DNA of 47,378 bases from JACVRW01 sp035650215 (GTDB taxonomy: Bacteria; Actinomycetota; Thermoleophilia; Solirubrobacterales; Thermoleophilaceae): contig DASRIC010000006.1 in assembly GCA_035650215.1 (NCBI GenBank), positions 1 through 47,378 on the forward strand, read 5' to 3'. A program made the position numbers and the translations under genes. Of the stretch, positions 1 through 8,026 are shown one piece after another. The notes under the pieces are model-generated. The model searched no databases. It had not been told where the DNA came from and saw only the letters and a list, made by a program, of their open reading frames with translations. The number at the start of each line of letters is the position of its first letter. The first letter of the stretch is position 1.

Positions 1-1273
1 CGGCAGCCAGGTGAGCGCCGACTGGACCACGGGCGCCGTGGGCATGGTGGGCGTCTCCTACAACGGCACGCTGCCCAACCAGGTGGCCACCACCGGGGTG
101 GAGGGCCTGGAGACGATCGTCCCGATCTCGGCGATTTCCAGCTGGTACGACTACTACCGCGCCAACGGCCTGGTAAGGGCGCCGCACTCCGAGGTCCAGG
201 GCGTGGGGGACAACGGCTTCCTCGGCGAGGACACCGACGTGCTGGCCTCCTTCATCGGCGGCAGCCGGATGGACGACCGCTGCGCCGGCACGCTGCCCTA
301 CCTGCTCGAGACGCAGGACCGCGTGACGGGCGACTACAGCCCGTTCTGGGCAGCGCGCGACTACCTCGACGACGTGGACGACATCGAGGCGAGCGTGTTC
401 GTCGTCCATGGCCTGAACGACTGGAACGTCATGACCAAGGCGTTCGCCGAGTGGTGGTACCGGCTCGATCAGTACGAGGTTCCGCGCAAGATCTGGCTGC
501 ACAACGGCGGCCACGGCGGTCAGGGCCCGGGCGGCTCGCCGGCCCAGCTGGCCTACAAGGCCACCGAGAACCGCTGGATGGATCACGAGCTGTTCGGCGT
601 CCAGAACGGGATCATGAGCGAGCCCCGCTCGACGATCCAGCGTGTCGACGGCTCGCTCTCGAGCGAGGCGGACTGGCCCGCGCCGGGCACGAGCGACGCC
701 ACCCTGCGGCTGTCCGCTCCGGATAGAGACGCGCCGGGCACGCTCTCGAGCGATGCGAGCGCCGCGGCCTGGGTCCAGGACTTCGTGGACGAGGGGCGCA
801 CCTTCGACACCGACGACGTGCTGATCCAGGGGCCGGACGAGGATCGGCCCAACCGGCTGATCTACCGCTCGCCGGCGCTCGGAGCGAACGTGCGCATCAG
901 CGGCACGCCCTGGGTCAACCTGCAGATGTCGATCCAGAACCGCAACGCGGCGAACCTCACGGCGGTGCTCGTGGACTACGGGCCCGGCGGCGACGCGCCG
1001 GTGATGGTCACCCGCGGGTGGCTCGATCCCCAGAACCGGAACGGCTACAGCGACAGCGAGCCCGTGCGCCGCGGCCGCTACTACGACTTCCGCTGGGACC
1101 TCCAGCCGGACGACTACATCTTCGAGGCGGGGCACCGGGTCGGACTCGTGGTGGTGTCCACCGACCACGACTACACGATCCGGCCCGACCCCGGCACGCG
1201 GCTCACGCTGCGGCCGTCGGAGAGCAGCATCGAGCTGCCGGTGCTGGGCGGCCAGGGAGCACTCGGCTTCTAG
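1..1273 (+). CDS. S15-family CocE/NonD-type hydrolase (Xaa-Pro dipeptidyl-peptidase-like), 5' end cut by window
   Basis: The frame is open from base 2 to the TAG at 1271-1273, so the N-terminus lies outside the window; the GTG at 11 is internal. The visible part is the back half of an alpha/beta hydrolase. The nucleophile motif G-V-S-Y-N-G has its Ser at 56-58, the acid is Asp in HGLNDW (419-421), and the base is His in HNGGHG (512-514). After it comes the beta-rich C-terminal jelly-roll region seen in S15/CocE enzymes (about bases 640-1270, with motifs such as SGTPW and EAGHRVGLVV). Family members cleave Xaa-Pro dipeptides or hydrolyse esters, and this sequence does not settle which. Relative to the usual 600 or so residues, roughly a third is missing upstream. 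Many actinobacterial homologues are secreted, but the signal region is not visible here. Confidence 0.88.
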   Translation, partial: GSQVSADWTTGAVGMVGVSYNGTLPNQVATTGVEGLETIVPISAISSWYDYYRANGLVRAPHSEVQGVGDNGFLGEDTDVLASFIGGSRMDDRCAGTLPYLLETQDRVTGDYSPFWAARDYLDDVDDIEASVFVVHGLNDWNVMTKAFAEWWYRLDQYEVPRKIWLHNGGHGGQGPGGSPAQLAYKATENRWMDHELFGVQNGIMSEPRSTIQRVDGSLSSEADWPAPGTSDATLRLSAPDRDAPGTLSSDASAAAWVQDFVDEGRTFDTDDVLIQGPDEDRPNRLIYRSPALGANVRISGTPWVNLQMSIQNRNAANLTAVLVDYGPGGDAPVMVTRGWLDPQNRNGYSDSEPVRRGRYYDFRWDLQPDDYIFEAGHRVGLVVVSTDHDYTIRPDPGTRLTLRPSESSIELPVLGGQGALGF

Positions 1274-1334
1274 CGGCGCCGAGCGTGATGCGCCGGTGAC
1301 ACCCGGGTGACAGCCGGGCGCTAGATGTTGGTCC

Positions 1335-2207
1335 GTGCCGGTCGAGGATCTCGAGCTGGAGGCGGCGTTGGCCGCCGTGGAGGCGGCGCGCGAGCGGCCC
1401 TACTTCGACGAGTCCGCCGACGAAGCGGAGCGTGAGCGCTACTACCGGCCGGTCGACGGCGCGGCCACGGGGGCTGAGCTCTACCGGGCGCTGTCGGCGC
1501 TGCTCGAGGACACGCATGGGCCGCAGCCGTCCTACAAGCCCACGCGCTTCGTCTATCCCTGGGTGGACCTGCACCCTGACGGGCTGTTGCGCAGCATCTA
1601 CTCGGGCGAGAGCTTCACCGCCGAGGAGCTGGTGCGTGCCGACCTCGAGGCCGAGCGGGCGCGCAGCGAGCGGCTGATCGGCCTTGTGCGGGACGGCGTG
1701 GCGCTCGGGCCGCGCGAGCTCGAGGCCGAGTTCGACGCGCTCGAGCGCGAGATGCCGTTCAACTGCGAGCACGTGGTGCCGCAGTCGTGGTTCTCGAAGC
1801 GCGAGCCGATGCGGGGCGACCTGCACCACCTGTTCGCCTGTGAGTCGCGCTGCAACAGCTTCCGCGGCAACTGGCCCTACTTCGACTTCGACCGCCGCCG
1901 GCGCGTGCTGCGCGAGGACTGCGGCCGGCGCGAGGAGGAGGGGTTCCAGCCGTCCGCCGGGAGGGGCCCCGTCGCCCGCGCCACGCTCTACTTCCTGCTG
2001 CGCTACCCGCGTCAGGTTGGGGACACTGAGCGCGAGCTCACCGCCGGGCGGCTCGAGATGCTGCTGCGCTGGCACGAGAACGACCCGGTGAGCGAGTACG
2101 AGCGCCACCGCAACGCCGCCGTCCACGAGCTCCAGGGCAACCGGAATCCGCTTATCGACCGGCCCGACTGGGCCCGCGAGCTCGACTTCGCCGCCGCGTG
2201 GACCTAG
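1335..2207 (+). CDS. Endonuclease I family nuclease (EndA/Vvn-like)
   Basis: 290 residues from a GTG start. The core (about residues 140-185) holds N-C-E-H-V-V-P-Q-S-W (Glu145, His146), then D-L-H-H-L-F (from residue 162) and R-G-N-W-P-Y (Asn179). This is the beta-beta-alpha-metal fold of endonuclease I. In the Vibrio enzyme Vvn the equivalent Glu and Asn bind Mg2+ and the His is the general base, so all expected catalytic residues are present. The family cleaves DNA and RNA non-specifically and is often secreted. Here no signal peptide follows the GTG, so it may be cytoplasmic or the start may be misjudged. The N-terminal 120 residues are acidic and helical. The 3' end overlaps the convergent ACT gene by 4 bases. 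Confidence 0.85.
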   Translation: MPVEDLELEAALAAVEAARERPYFDESADEAERERYYRPVDGAATGAELYRALSALLEDTHGPQPSYKPTRFVYPWVDLHPDGLLRSIYSGESFTAEELVRADLEAERARSERLIGLVRDGVALGPRELEAEFDALEREMPFNCEHVVPQSWFSKREPMRGDLHHLFACESRCNSFRGNWPYFDFDRRRRVLREDCGRREEEGFQPSAGRGPVARATLYFLLRYPRQVGDTERELTAGRLEMLLRWHENDPVSEYERHRNAAVHELQGNRNPLIDRPDWARELDFAAAWT

Positions 2208-2575
2208 TCGAGCGCGGCTTTCAGCCGGTCGAGGTCCGGCGAGCCGAACACCACCCGGTTGCGCGTGGCCACGTAGACCAGGTCGAGGTCGACCCCGGCG
2301 CGCGCGATCTTGCGCGTGAGGTCCGCGAGCACGCCGGGACTGTCCTCGACCTCGACGACCACCACCTCGCGCTCGCGGGTCACCGCCAGATGCGAGATTG
2401 CGAGCGAGTGCCTGGCGGCGCCGGCGTGCTTGACGAGGATGTGGAGCTCGGCGCGCTCGCCCGGGCCGACGCAGGTGGCCGCCGCGATGTTCACGCCGGC
2501 ATCGCTGATCGCAGCCGCGACCTGCGCGAGTGCCCCGGGCGTGTTCTCGACGTCGATGACCAGGTCCACTGCCAC
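2204..2575 (-). CDS. Tandem ACT-domain protein
   Basis: 123 residues that split into two ACT-type ligand-binding modules. The first spans about residues 1-65 (D-V-E-N-T-P-G-A-L-A, then D-A-G-V-N-I-A-A-A). The second spans about residues 68-123 (E-V-E-D-S-P-G-V-L-A, then R-A-G-V-D-L-D-L-V-Y). ACT domains bind small ligands, usually amino acids, and regulate metabolic enzymes. With no catalytic domain attached this is a stand-alone sensor of unknown partner, like other small ACT-only proteins of actinobacteria. It is divergent from the metallopeptidase gene across a short intergenic gap and convergent with the endonuclease gene. Confidence 0.85.
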   Translation of the reverse strand: MAVDLVIDVENTPGALAQVAAAISDAGVNIAAATCVGPGERAELHILVKHAGAARHSLAISHLAVTREREVVVVEVEDSPGVLADLTRKIARAGVDLDLVYVATRNRVVFGSPDLDRLKAALD

Positions 2576-2649
2576 GGGAGGCTGGGCATCTTGCCATGAG
2601 TGCTCAGGCGGCGCGCGTAAGTTCTCCCTGGCTCCGCGGTTCGGAGTGC

Positions 2650-4512
2650 ATGCGCGGTCGAATTCTCCATGGAATCGGAGTCCTCTTGACGGCCACGGTG
2701 GTGGTCGCGGCGGCGGTGCCGGTGAGCGCCGGTGCGGCCGGGCCCGACGCGGTCGCGGCCAAGGCGAAGCGCGTCCCCTCCCTCCGCGCGATCGTCCCTG
2801 TCGGCCGCAAGGGCGGCGTGGCGCGCGACACGGCGCTCAAGACCTTCGCCGCGACCGTGGCCCCGCTGCCCGGGGTCAAGCCACGAAAGGGCGGCTACCC
2901 GCACATCCGGTCCGCGTCCGGCCCGATCCGCTGGGTGCTCCGGCACTGGCCCCGGCTGAGCCGTAGGCAGCGCGCGGCCGTCCGCAGAGCGCTGCCGGGC
3001 GTCAGGACCCCGGGCGCCAAACCCGCCGCGGCGCCTCGGCGTGCCCGTTCCGCGCAGCTGGTCGCGCTTCAGAAGATCGCGGACCAGGGCAGCGCGCTGC
3101 TCAACACGTTCCTCTCGCCCGACCTGACCATCCTCGTCCACGTGGACGTCGACCTGGTCTGGAAGAGCGCGGACGCCGGCGCCTATGCCCAGCTCGACGG
3201 CGGCTGCCGGATTTCGTTCCCACCCGGCACGGACCCGGACAACATCTACGTGAGGGAGCTGATGCTCCACGAGCTGACCCACTGCTACGAGTTCCAGCTC
3301 AGCCCGGCGCCGTACGGGTCGGCGCCGTGGGTGGCGGAGGGGGCGGCCGAGTGGGTGCAGGCGGTCGTGAGCAAGCACTGGCTCGGCGCCGGCTACGACT
3401 CGCAGGTGATCTCGGGCGACTGGAAGGCCTACTTCAAGAACTTCACCGCGCCGCTGACCCAGCACGCGTACTCGGCCATGCCCTACTACGCGCACCTCGC
3501 CCACCGCTACGGCCAGGCCCAGGTCTTCCAGACGATCACCGCGATGTTCAAGGCCCCGCCCAAGGACGCCTATGGGATCTTCACCGGCGGAAATCCGGTC
3601 CAGTTCCTCGACACGCTCGCGCCGTCGGGCACCCGCCTGAGCCCCCTGGGCCAGAGCTGGGTCACCGCTGGCCCGCACCTACCTCCCGTCGACCAGGGTC
3701 GCTACAACCCACCGTCGGTCGCCGTCGGAGCCGGAACGGTGAACCTGGACACCGGCGCCTACCGGCGCACCGTGGTCGGCCTCAACCCGGCCAAGGGCGC
3801 TGAGGCGATGAAGCTCGACGTGGGCTCGCCGAACAGCGCGTGGGGGCTCCTCCACGGGCAGCAGGGGGATCTCCGCATCCAGGACGGCGACAGCTACGTC
3901 TGCCTCGGCAAGCAGTGCACCTGCCCGGACGGCCGGGAGATACCGCGGCTGGGCGACGACGGCTACCTGGCCCTGTTCGCCCACGGCAAGGCGGCCACGG
4001 TCCGGCTGAAGGGCGCCAAGCTCAGCGAGGCGTGCGACCAGGACCCGAGCGCGATGGTCGTCTCCGGCGCGTTCAACATGGTCGTGAAGGAGCGGGGCTC
4101 GTGCGGCCTGAAGTCGAGCGAGATGGGCTCGCGGCGGCTCGACGCGCTGTTCGCCACCGGCTACTCGCCCTCGCGCCCGCAAGGCCTCGGCCAGGTGCTG
4201 CTGGACGTGAGCGGCGCGGGCCCGGGCAGCTACCCGTCCGAGATCGACAACCCGGGCCCCTGGGGCAGCGCCCTGGTCACCCGCTTCGGCGAGCCAGGCG
4301 GCGGGAGCTGGAGCAGCTACAACCCGGTCGGCCAGGACCCGATCGTGAAGCACTTCGGCACCGTGAGCGTCAAGGCCGTCAGCCAGAACGGCGCGTCGGG
4401 GACGGTCGACATGGTGCTGTTCGCGAACCCGCCCAAGGCGCTGACCAAGGTGCACCTGAGGGGTCGCTGGAGCTGCGTGCCGTACGACAAGGTGTTCCCG
4501 CAGAAGCCCTAA
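2650..4512 (+). CDS. Secreted MA-type zinc metallopeptidase with large C-terminal domain
   Basis: From the ATG at 2650 the protein (620 residues) begins M-R-G-R followed by a hydrophobic stretch and an A-x-A-like signal cleavage region ending near residue 30. An in-frame ATG at 2596 would add 18 polar residues and spoil the signal peptide, so 2650 is preferred, though its ribosome site (GGAG at 2643) is close. The catalytic region has H-E-L-T-H at residues 207-211 and the downstream glutamate in W-V-A-E-G-A-A-E (Glu230). This is the HExxH...E gluzincin pattern of the peptidase MA-like family. Residues about 350-620 form a separate domain with several cysteines (for example in C-L-G-K-Q-C-T-C) that I do not recognise. 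It probably acts outside the cell; the substrate is unknown. The stop overlaps the convergent GT-C gene by 3 bases. Confidence 0.8.
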   Translation: MRGRILHGIGVLLTATVVVAAAVPVSAGAAGPDAVAAKAKRVPSLRAIVPVGRKGGVARDTALKTFAATVAPLPGVKPRKGGYPHIRSASGPIRWVLRHWPRLSRRQRAAVRRALPGVRTPGAKPAAAPRRARSAQLVALQKIADQGSALLNTFLSPDLTILVHVDVDLVWKSADAGAYAQLDGGCRISFPPGTDPDNIYVRELMLHELTHCYEFQLSPAPYGSAPWVAEGAAEWVQAVVSKHWLGAGYDSQVISGDWKAYFKNFTAPLTQHAYSAMPYYAHLAHRYGQAQVFQTITAMFKAPPKDAYGIFTGGNPVQFLDTLAPSGTRLSPLGQSWVTAGPHLPPVDQGRYNPPSVAVGAGTVNLDTGAYRRTVVGLNPAKGAEAMKLDVGSPNSAWGLLHGQQGDLRIQDGDSYVCLGKQCTCPDGREIPRLGDDGYLALFAHGKAATVRLKGAKLSEACDQDPSAMVVSGAFNMVVKERGSCGLKSSEMGSRRLDALFATGYSPSRPQGLGQVLLDVSGAGPGSYPSEIDNPGPWGSALVTRFGEPGGGSWSSYNPVGQDPIVKHFGTVSVKAVSQNGASGTVDMVLFANPPKALTKVHLRGRWSCVPYDKVFPQKP

Positions 4513-6119
4513 CGCGGCACCAATACCTCGTACTCGCCCCGGCGCACGAGCGTCCGGTACTCGCGCTCCAGGTAGCGGTCGAGGATGCGCACGCCGGTCG
4601 GCTCGCCGCGCAGGTTGGGCTCGCGCCGCACCGAGATCGGGTCGAGCCAGCGCACGACCGCGCGCGGGCGCTCGCGCTCGAGCGCGGCCACGATGGCGGC
4701 CTGCTCGCCGGGGCGGGCGAGCAGGCCGAAGTCCGCCTCGGCCGCGTTGGGTCGCTCGGTGAGCACATACACGCGCGGGTCGTTGAACGGCACCAGGTCG
4801 GAGCGCAGCGTGGCCACGTAGATCGGCTCGCCCGGCGGCACCAGGCCCTGCACGGTCTCGACCATCCGCTCGATCGCGCGCGCCTCGCCCGGTGGCGCCT
4901 TGGCGCCGTCGGCCACCGCCACGTCGATCGTGTCGAGCTCGGGCGGGGCGAGCAGCGCCTTGCCGCGGTTGGCCACGCCGTGGAGCAGGAACAGGCCGAG
5001 CACCACGGCGCACGCCAGCGCGAGCACGCGCGGGCGCCGGGCGAGCGCGATGCAGGCCGGAAGCACGAGCGCGAGCGCCACGATCAGCGGGGTGGTGTGG
5101 AACTCGTCGGCCCGCGAAAGCAGGTAGGCCACCATGCCGGCGGCGAGCACGAGCAGGCCGGCCAGCCGCCACTCGCTGCGTGCCGACGGCAGCCACGCGA
5201 ACAGGGCGAGTCCGAGGCCCACGAGCCCGAGCAGCGGGAGGTAGAAGCCGAGCACGTCCTTGGCGTCCTCGGCGAGCGCGCCCGGGGGCCAGGCGCGCAG
5301 GTCGCCGTGGTAGGAGAACGGGAACGGGAGCGTCCACCACTCCTTCTCCCGGAGCGACTTGCCCACCAGCTCGTCGTAGAGGTCGGCCGGGCCGATGGCG
5401 GCCGCGAAGGGCAGGTAGAGGAGCAGCGCCAGGCCGGCCGCGGGCGCCGCGAACAGCGCTAGCGCCCGCGCCCGGCTGGGGCCCGGCCGCAGAAGGAGGG
5501 CCACCGCCACCGCCGCCGCCCCGTACAGCGCGAAGTCGAGCCGCCAGGCGGCGGCCAGTCCGATCAGGAGGCCGGCTGCCACGAGGTCGCGCGCGGGGAG
5601 GATGCTCTCCCGGGAGCGGGTGGCGGCGCCGTAGGCCAGCAGCACCAGCAAGAGCGCAAACGGGAACGGCGTGGGGCTCGTGGGCTGGGCCATAGCGCAG
5701 GCCGCGGTGAGCCAGGCCACGAGCGCCAGCCAGGGCGGGGCGTCGCGGCGCACGAGCGCGTAGACGGTGGTTGCCACCGCGGCGTCGCAGAGCACCCGCA
5801 GCACCCGCCAGGACATGAGCGAGGGCCCGAAGAGATCGAACCAAGCCCCGAGCGCGTAGGGCTGGGCGGGGCCGTAAGGCCAGAGGAAGTCGCGGTAGGG
5901 CAGCTCGCCGTTCGCCACCCGCGCCGCGGCCGCCAGCACCACGCCCTCGTCGAACTCGGCGCCTCCGCGCCAGATCGTGAAGCCGGAGATCAGCGCCGCC
6001 CCCGCGAACAGCCCGAGCAGCGGCAGCGCAGCGCGTCCGAGGCGCGCGCCGCCTCGCTCCGGGGCGGCCGCTGCCTGTGCCCGCGTCGACACCGCTTGCC
6101 AATATTGCAGACTTGCCAC
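4509..6119 (-). CDS. Polytopic GT-C-like glycosyltransferase (GT39/ArnT-like membrane protein)
   Basis: 536 residues with about ten hydrophobic spans between residues 20 and 390 and a soluble C-terminal domain of about 150 residues. The first extracytoplasmic loop carries E-F-D-E-G-V-V near residues 45-55, the acidic pattern expected for the catalytic Asp/Glu of lipid-phosphate-sugar-dependent GT-C enzymes, followed by L-P-Y-R-D-F-L-W-P-Y-G-P. Such enzymes move a sugar from a polyprenyl-phosphate donor outside the membrane; acceptor and sugar are unknown. The frame opens at a GTG at 6131. The GTG at 6119 is preferred because a GAGGA ribosome site precedes it by about 5 bases and it reduces overlap with the divergent ligase gene. 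Confidence 0.75.
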   Translation of the reverse strand: MASLQYWQAVSTRAQAAAAPERGGARLGRAALPLLGLFAGAALISGFTIWRGGAEFDEGVVLAAAARVANGELPYRDFLWPYGPAQPYALGAWFDLFGPSLMSWRVLRVLCDAAVATTVYALVRRDAPPWLALVAWLTAACAMAQPTSPTPFPFALLLVLLAYGAATRSRESILPARDLVAAGLLIGLAAAWRLDFALYGAAAVAVALLLRPGPSRARALALFAAPAAGLALLLYLPFAAAIGPADLYDELVGKSLREKEWWTLPFPFSYHGDLRAWPPGALAEDAKDVLGFYLPLLGLVGLGLALFAWLPSARSEWRLAGLLVLAAGMVAYLLSRADEFHTTPLIVALALVLPACIALARRPRVLALACAVVLGLFLLHGVANRGKALLAPPELDTIDVAVADGAKAPPGEARAIERMVETVQGLVPPGEPIYVATLRSDLVPFNDPRVYVLTERPNAAEADFGLLARPGEQAAIVAALERERPRAVVRWLDPISVRREPNLRGEPTGVRILDRYLEREYRTLVRRGEYEVLVPR

Positions 6120-7606
6120 GGCCGTCCTCACCGGGCCTCGCGGACCGCCCGGCGCGTCTCGTCGTGCAGGCCGTGCTCCTCGTGGGCCCCGCCGTGCTCG
6201 CCTTTCGCGCCGGCGGCTTCTTCGACGGGCCGCGCGCAGTGGCCGCGGTCACGGCCTGGGTGCTCGTGGCGCTGTCGGCCCTCACCTTCGCGCAGCCGTT
6301 CCCCGGCGGCACGCCGGCGCGGGTCGGGCTGGGGGCCCTGGCCGCGCTCTCGGCCTGGGTGGCGATCGGCGCCTCGTGGGCGCCGCTCGGCGGGCCGGCG
6401 CAGGACGACCTGATCCGCGACCTGCTCTACCTCGGCGCGCTGCTGCTGGCGATCACCGCCTGGCGGCGGCGCGAGGAGCTGCGCCGCGTGGAGCCGGTGC
6501 TGGCTGCGGGCGCGCTCGTGGTGGTGGGCTATGGGCTCGCCGGGCGGCTCGTGCCCGGGATCGTCGAGCAGGAGACCTCGATCAGCGCCGCCGGGCGGCT
6601 CGACCAGCCGCTCACCTACTGGAACGCGATGGGCGCGCTCGCCGCGATCGGCTTCGTGCTCTGCGCCCGCGTGAGCGGCGACACCGCCAGGCCGCTCGCC
6701 CTGCGGGCGGCCGCGGCGGCGTCCGCCGTGCCGCTGGCGGCGGGCGTCTACGTGAGCTTCTCGCGGGGGGCGCTCGCCGCGCTCGCCGTCGGCGTCGTGG
6801 TGCTGCTGCTGCTCGCGCCCGGCAGGCAACAGCTTGGCGCCGCCGCCATCGCGCTCGTGGCCGGCGGGCTCGCGGCGGTCGCGGCGAGCCTGCTGCCGGG
6901 GGTCGAGTCGCTCGCGGGCTCCGCTGCGGACCGGCGCGCCGACGGGCTCGTGATGCTGGCCGTTCTGCTCGTGCTCGCGGCCGCGGCGGGCGGCGCAGTC
7001 GCGCGGCTCGCCCGGGAGGGAGCCGGCGAGCGCCAGCCGGCCGAGCCCGCGCGAGCACTCAAGCGGCCCGGCCTCGTGGCGGCGCTCGCGCTCCTGCTCA
7101 TCATCGGAGCCCCGCTGGCGGCGGCGGCCCTCGACGACAGCGGTGAGAACGCGCCCGAGGGCGCGACCGCCGGGCGGCTCAGCGAGGTGGGGAGCAACCG
7201 CTACGACTACTGGGAGGTGGCGCTCGGCCAGTTCGCGGACGACCCTCTGCGCGGCGGCGGGAGCGGCTCGTTCGAGGTGGAGTGGCGGCGCGAGCGCGAG
7301 ATCGACGAGGCGGTGGGGGACGCGCACTCGCTCCCGCTCGAGACCGCCGCCGAGCTCGGGCTGATCGGCCTGGCGCTGCTGGCCGCGCTGGTGGGCGCCG
7401 TGGCGCTGGCGGCGCGCCGCTCGTGGCGCGCGGATCCGTCCCTGACGAGCGGCATGGCGGCGGCGCTCACCGTCTGGGGGGTGCACACCTGCCTCGACTG
7501 GGACTGGGAGATGCCGGCCCTCACACTCGTCGCGGTGGTGCTCGCCGGCGCGCTGCTGGCCGCCGAGGAGCTCCGCGATGAGCTCAGCGCCCCGCCAGCG
7601 GGTTGA
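6077..7606 (+). CDS. O-antigen ligase/polymerase-like membrane protein
   Basis: 509 residues with ten or more hydrophobic spans. The large extracytoplasmic loop between about residues 350 and 430 has the family pattern: R-Y-D-Y-W near the loop start, then G-G-G-S-G-S-F and D-A-H-S-L-P-L-E-T-A-A-E-L-G-L-I-G-L leading into the next membrane span. This arrangement is typical of the WaaL/Wzy (O-antigen ligase) superfamily, which joins lipid-linked glycans to an acceptor or polymerises them outside the membrane. The exact start is uncertain: GTG 6077 overlaps the divergent neighbour, while TTG 6113 and GTG 6164 are later options. The 3' end overlaps the convergent TPR gene by 23 bases. Confidence 0.8.
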   Translation: MPASTPLANIADLPRPSSPGLADRPARLVVQAVLLVGPAVLAFRAGGFFDGPRAVAAVTAWVLVALSALTFAQPFPGGTPARVGLGALAALSAWVAIGASWAPLGGPAQDDLIRDLLYLGALLLAITAWRRREELRRVEPVLAAGALVVVGYGLAGRLVPGIVEQETSISAAGRLDQPLTYWNAMGALAAIGFVLCARVSGDTARPLALRAAAAASAVPLAAGVYVSFSRGALAALAVGVVVLLLLAPGRQQLGAAAIALVAGGLAAVAASLLPGVESLAGSAADRRADGLVMLAVLLVLAAAAGGAVARLAREGAGERQPAEPARALKRPGLVAALALLLIIGAPLAAAALDDSGENAPEGATAGRLSEVGSNRYDYWEVALGQFADDPLRGGGSGSFEVEWRREREIDEAVGDAHSLPLETAAELGLIGLALLAALVGAVALAARRSWRADPSLTSGMAAALTVWGVHTCLDWDWEMPALTLVAVVLAGALLAAEELRDELSAPPAG

Positions 7607-7997
7607 GCTCGAGCGCGCGCCCGCGCGCCCGCCGTGCGCCCGCCGGATCGCTGTCGGCCAGCAGGAGCGAGAGCGTGGCCCAGGCGCCGAAGTTGTCCGG
7701 CTCGTCGCGCAGAACACGGCGCAGCAGCGGCTCCGCCTCGCCGGCGCGGCCGGCGCCCTGCAGCGCCCCGGCCGCGCTCAGGACCGGGGCGCTCGCGTGA
7801 CATCCGCCCAGCAGTGTGGAACGCGCCTCGCTGAGCTCGGCGGCGCCGCCGCCGATCCCGCCCAGTGCGCGCCCGATCGTGGCCGCGGCCTCGTTGCAAT
7901 CGTCCTCCGTGCGTTGCCAGGACACGATCGCGACGACCGCCGCCAGCGCGACCGCGAGCAGCGCGAGGCGGACGGCGAGGCGGCCCGGGCTCGACAT
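7584..7997 (-). CDS. Membrane-anchored TPR-like small protein
   Basis: 137 residues. An N-terminal membrane anchor (about residues 9-27) is followed by a short region with Cys34 and Cys66, then about two tetratricopeptide-like helical pairs (G-R-A-G-E-A-E-P-L-L-R-R-V-L-R-D-E-P and N-F-G-A-W-A-T-L-S). The gene faces the O-antigen-ligase-like gene and overlaps its 3' end. TPR domains are commonly attached to or encoded beside O-antigen ligase-like proteins, so it may be a protein-protein partner of that membrane enzyme; this is inference from position. Confidence 0.7.
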   Translation of the reverse strand: MSSPGRLAVRLALLAVALAAVVAIVSWQRTEDDCNEAAATIGRALGGIGGGAAELSEARSTLLGGCHASAPVLSAAGALQGAGRAGEAEPLLRRVLRDEPDNFGAWATLSLLLADSDPAGARRARGRALELNPLAGR

Positions 7998-8026
7998 CGG
8001 GGCGAACAGTAGCCTCCCGCCGCCGA

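Noticed and set aside
1290..1318. Direct repeat GGTGACA...GGTGACA before the endonuclease gene
   Set aside because: Only 7 bases, two copies, no symmetry or spacing that matches a known site.
3679..6312. An 877-codon minus-strand frame across the metallopeptidase end and the GT-C gene
   Set aside because: The sequence is Arg/Ala/Gly-rich with no family motif; the GT-C protein in another frame of the same strand explains the region.
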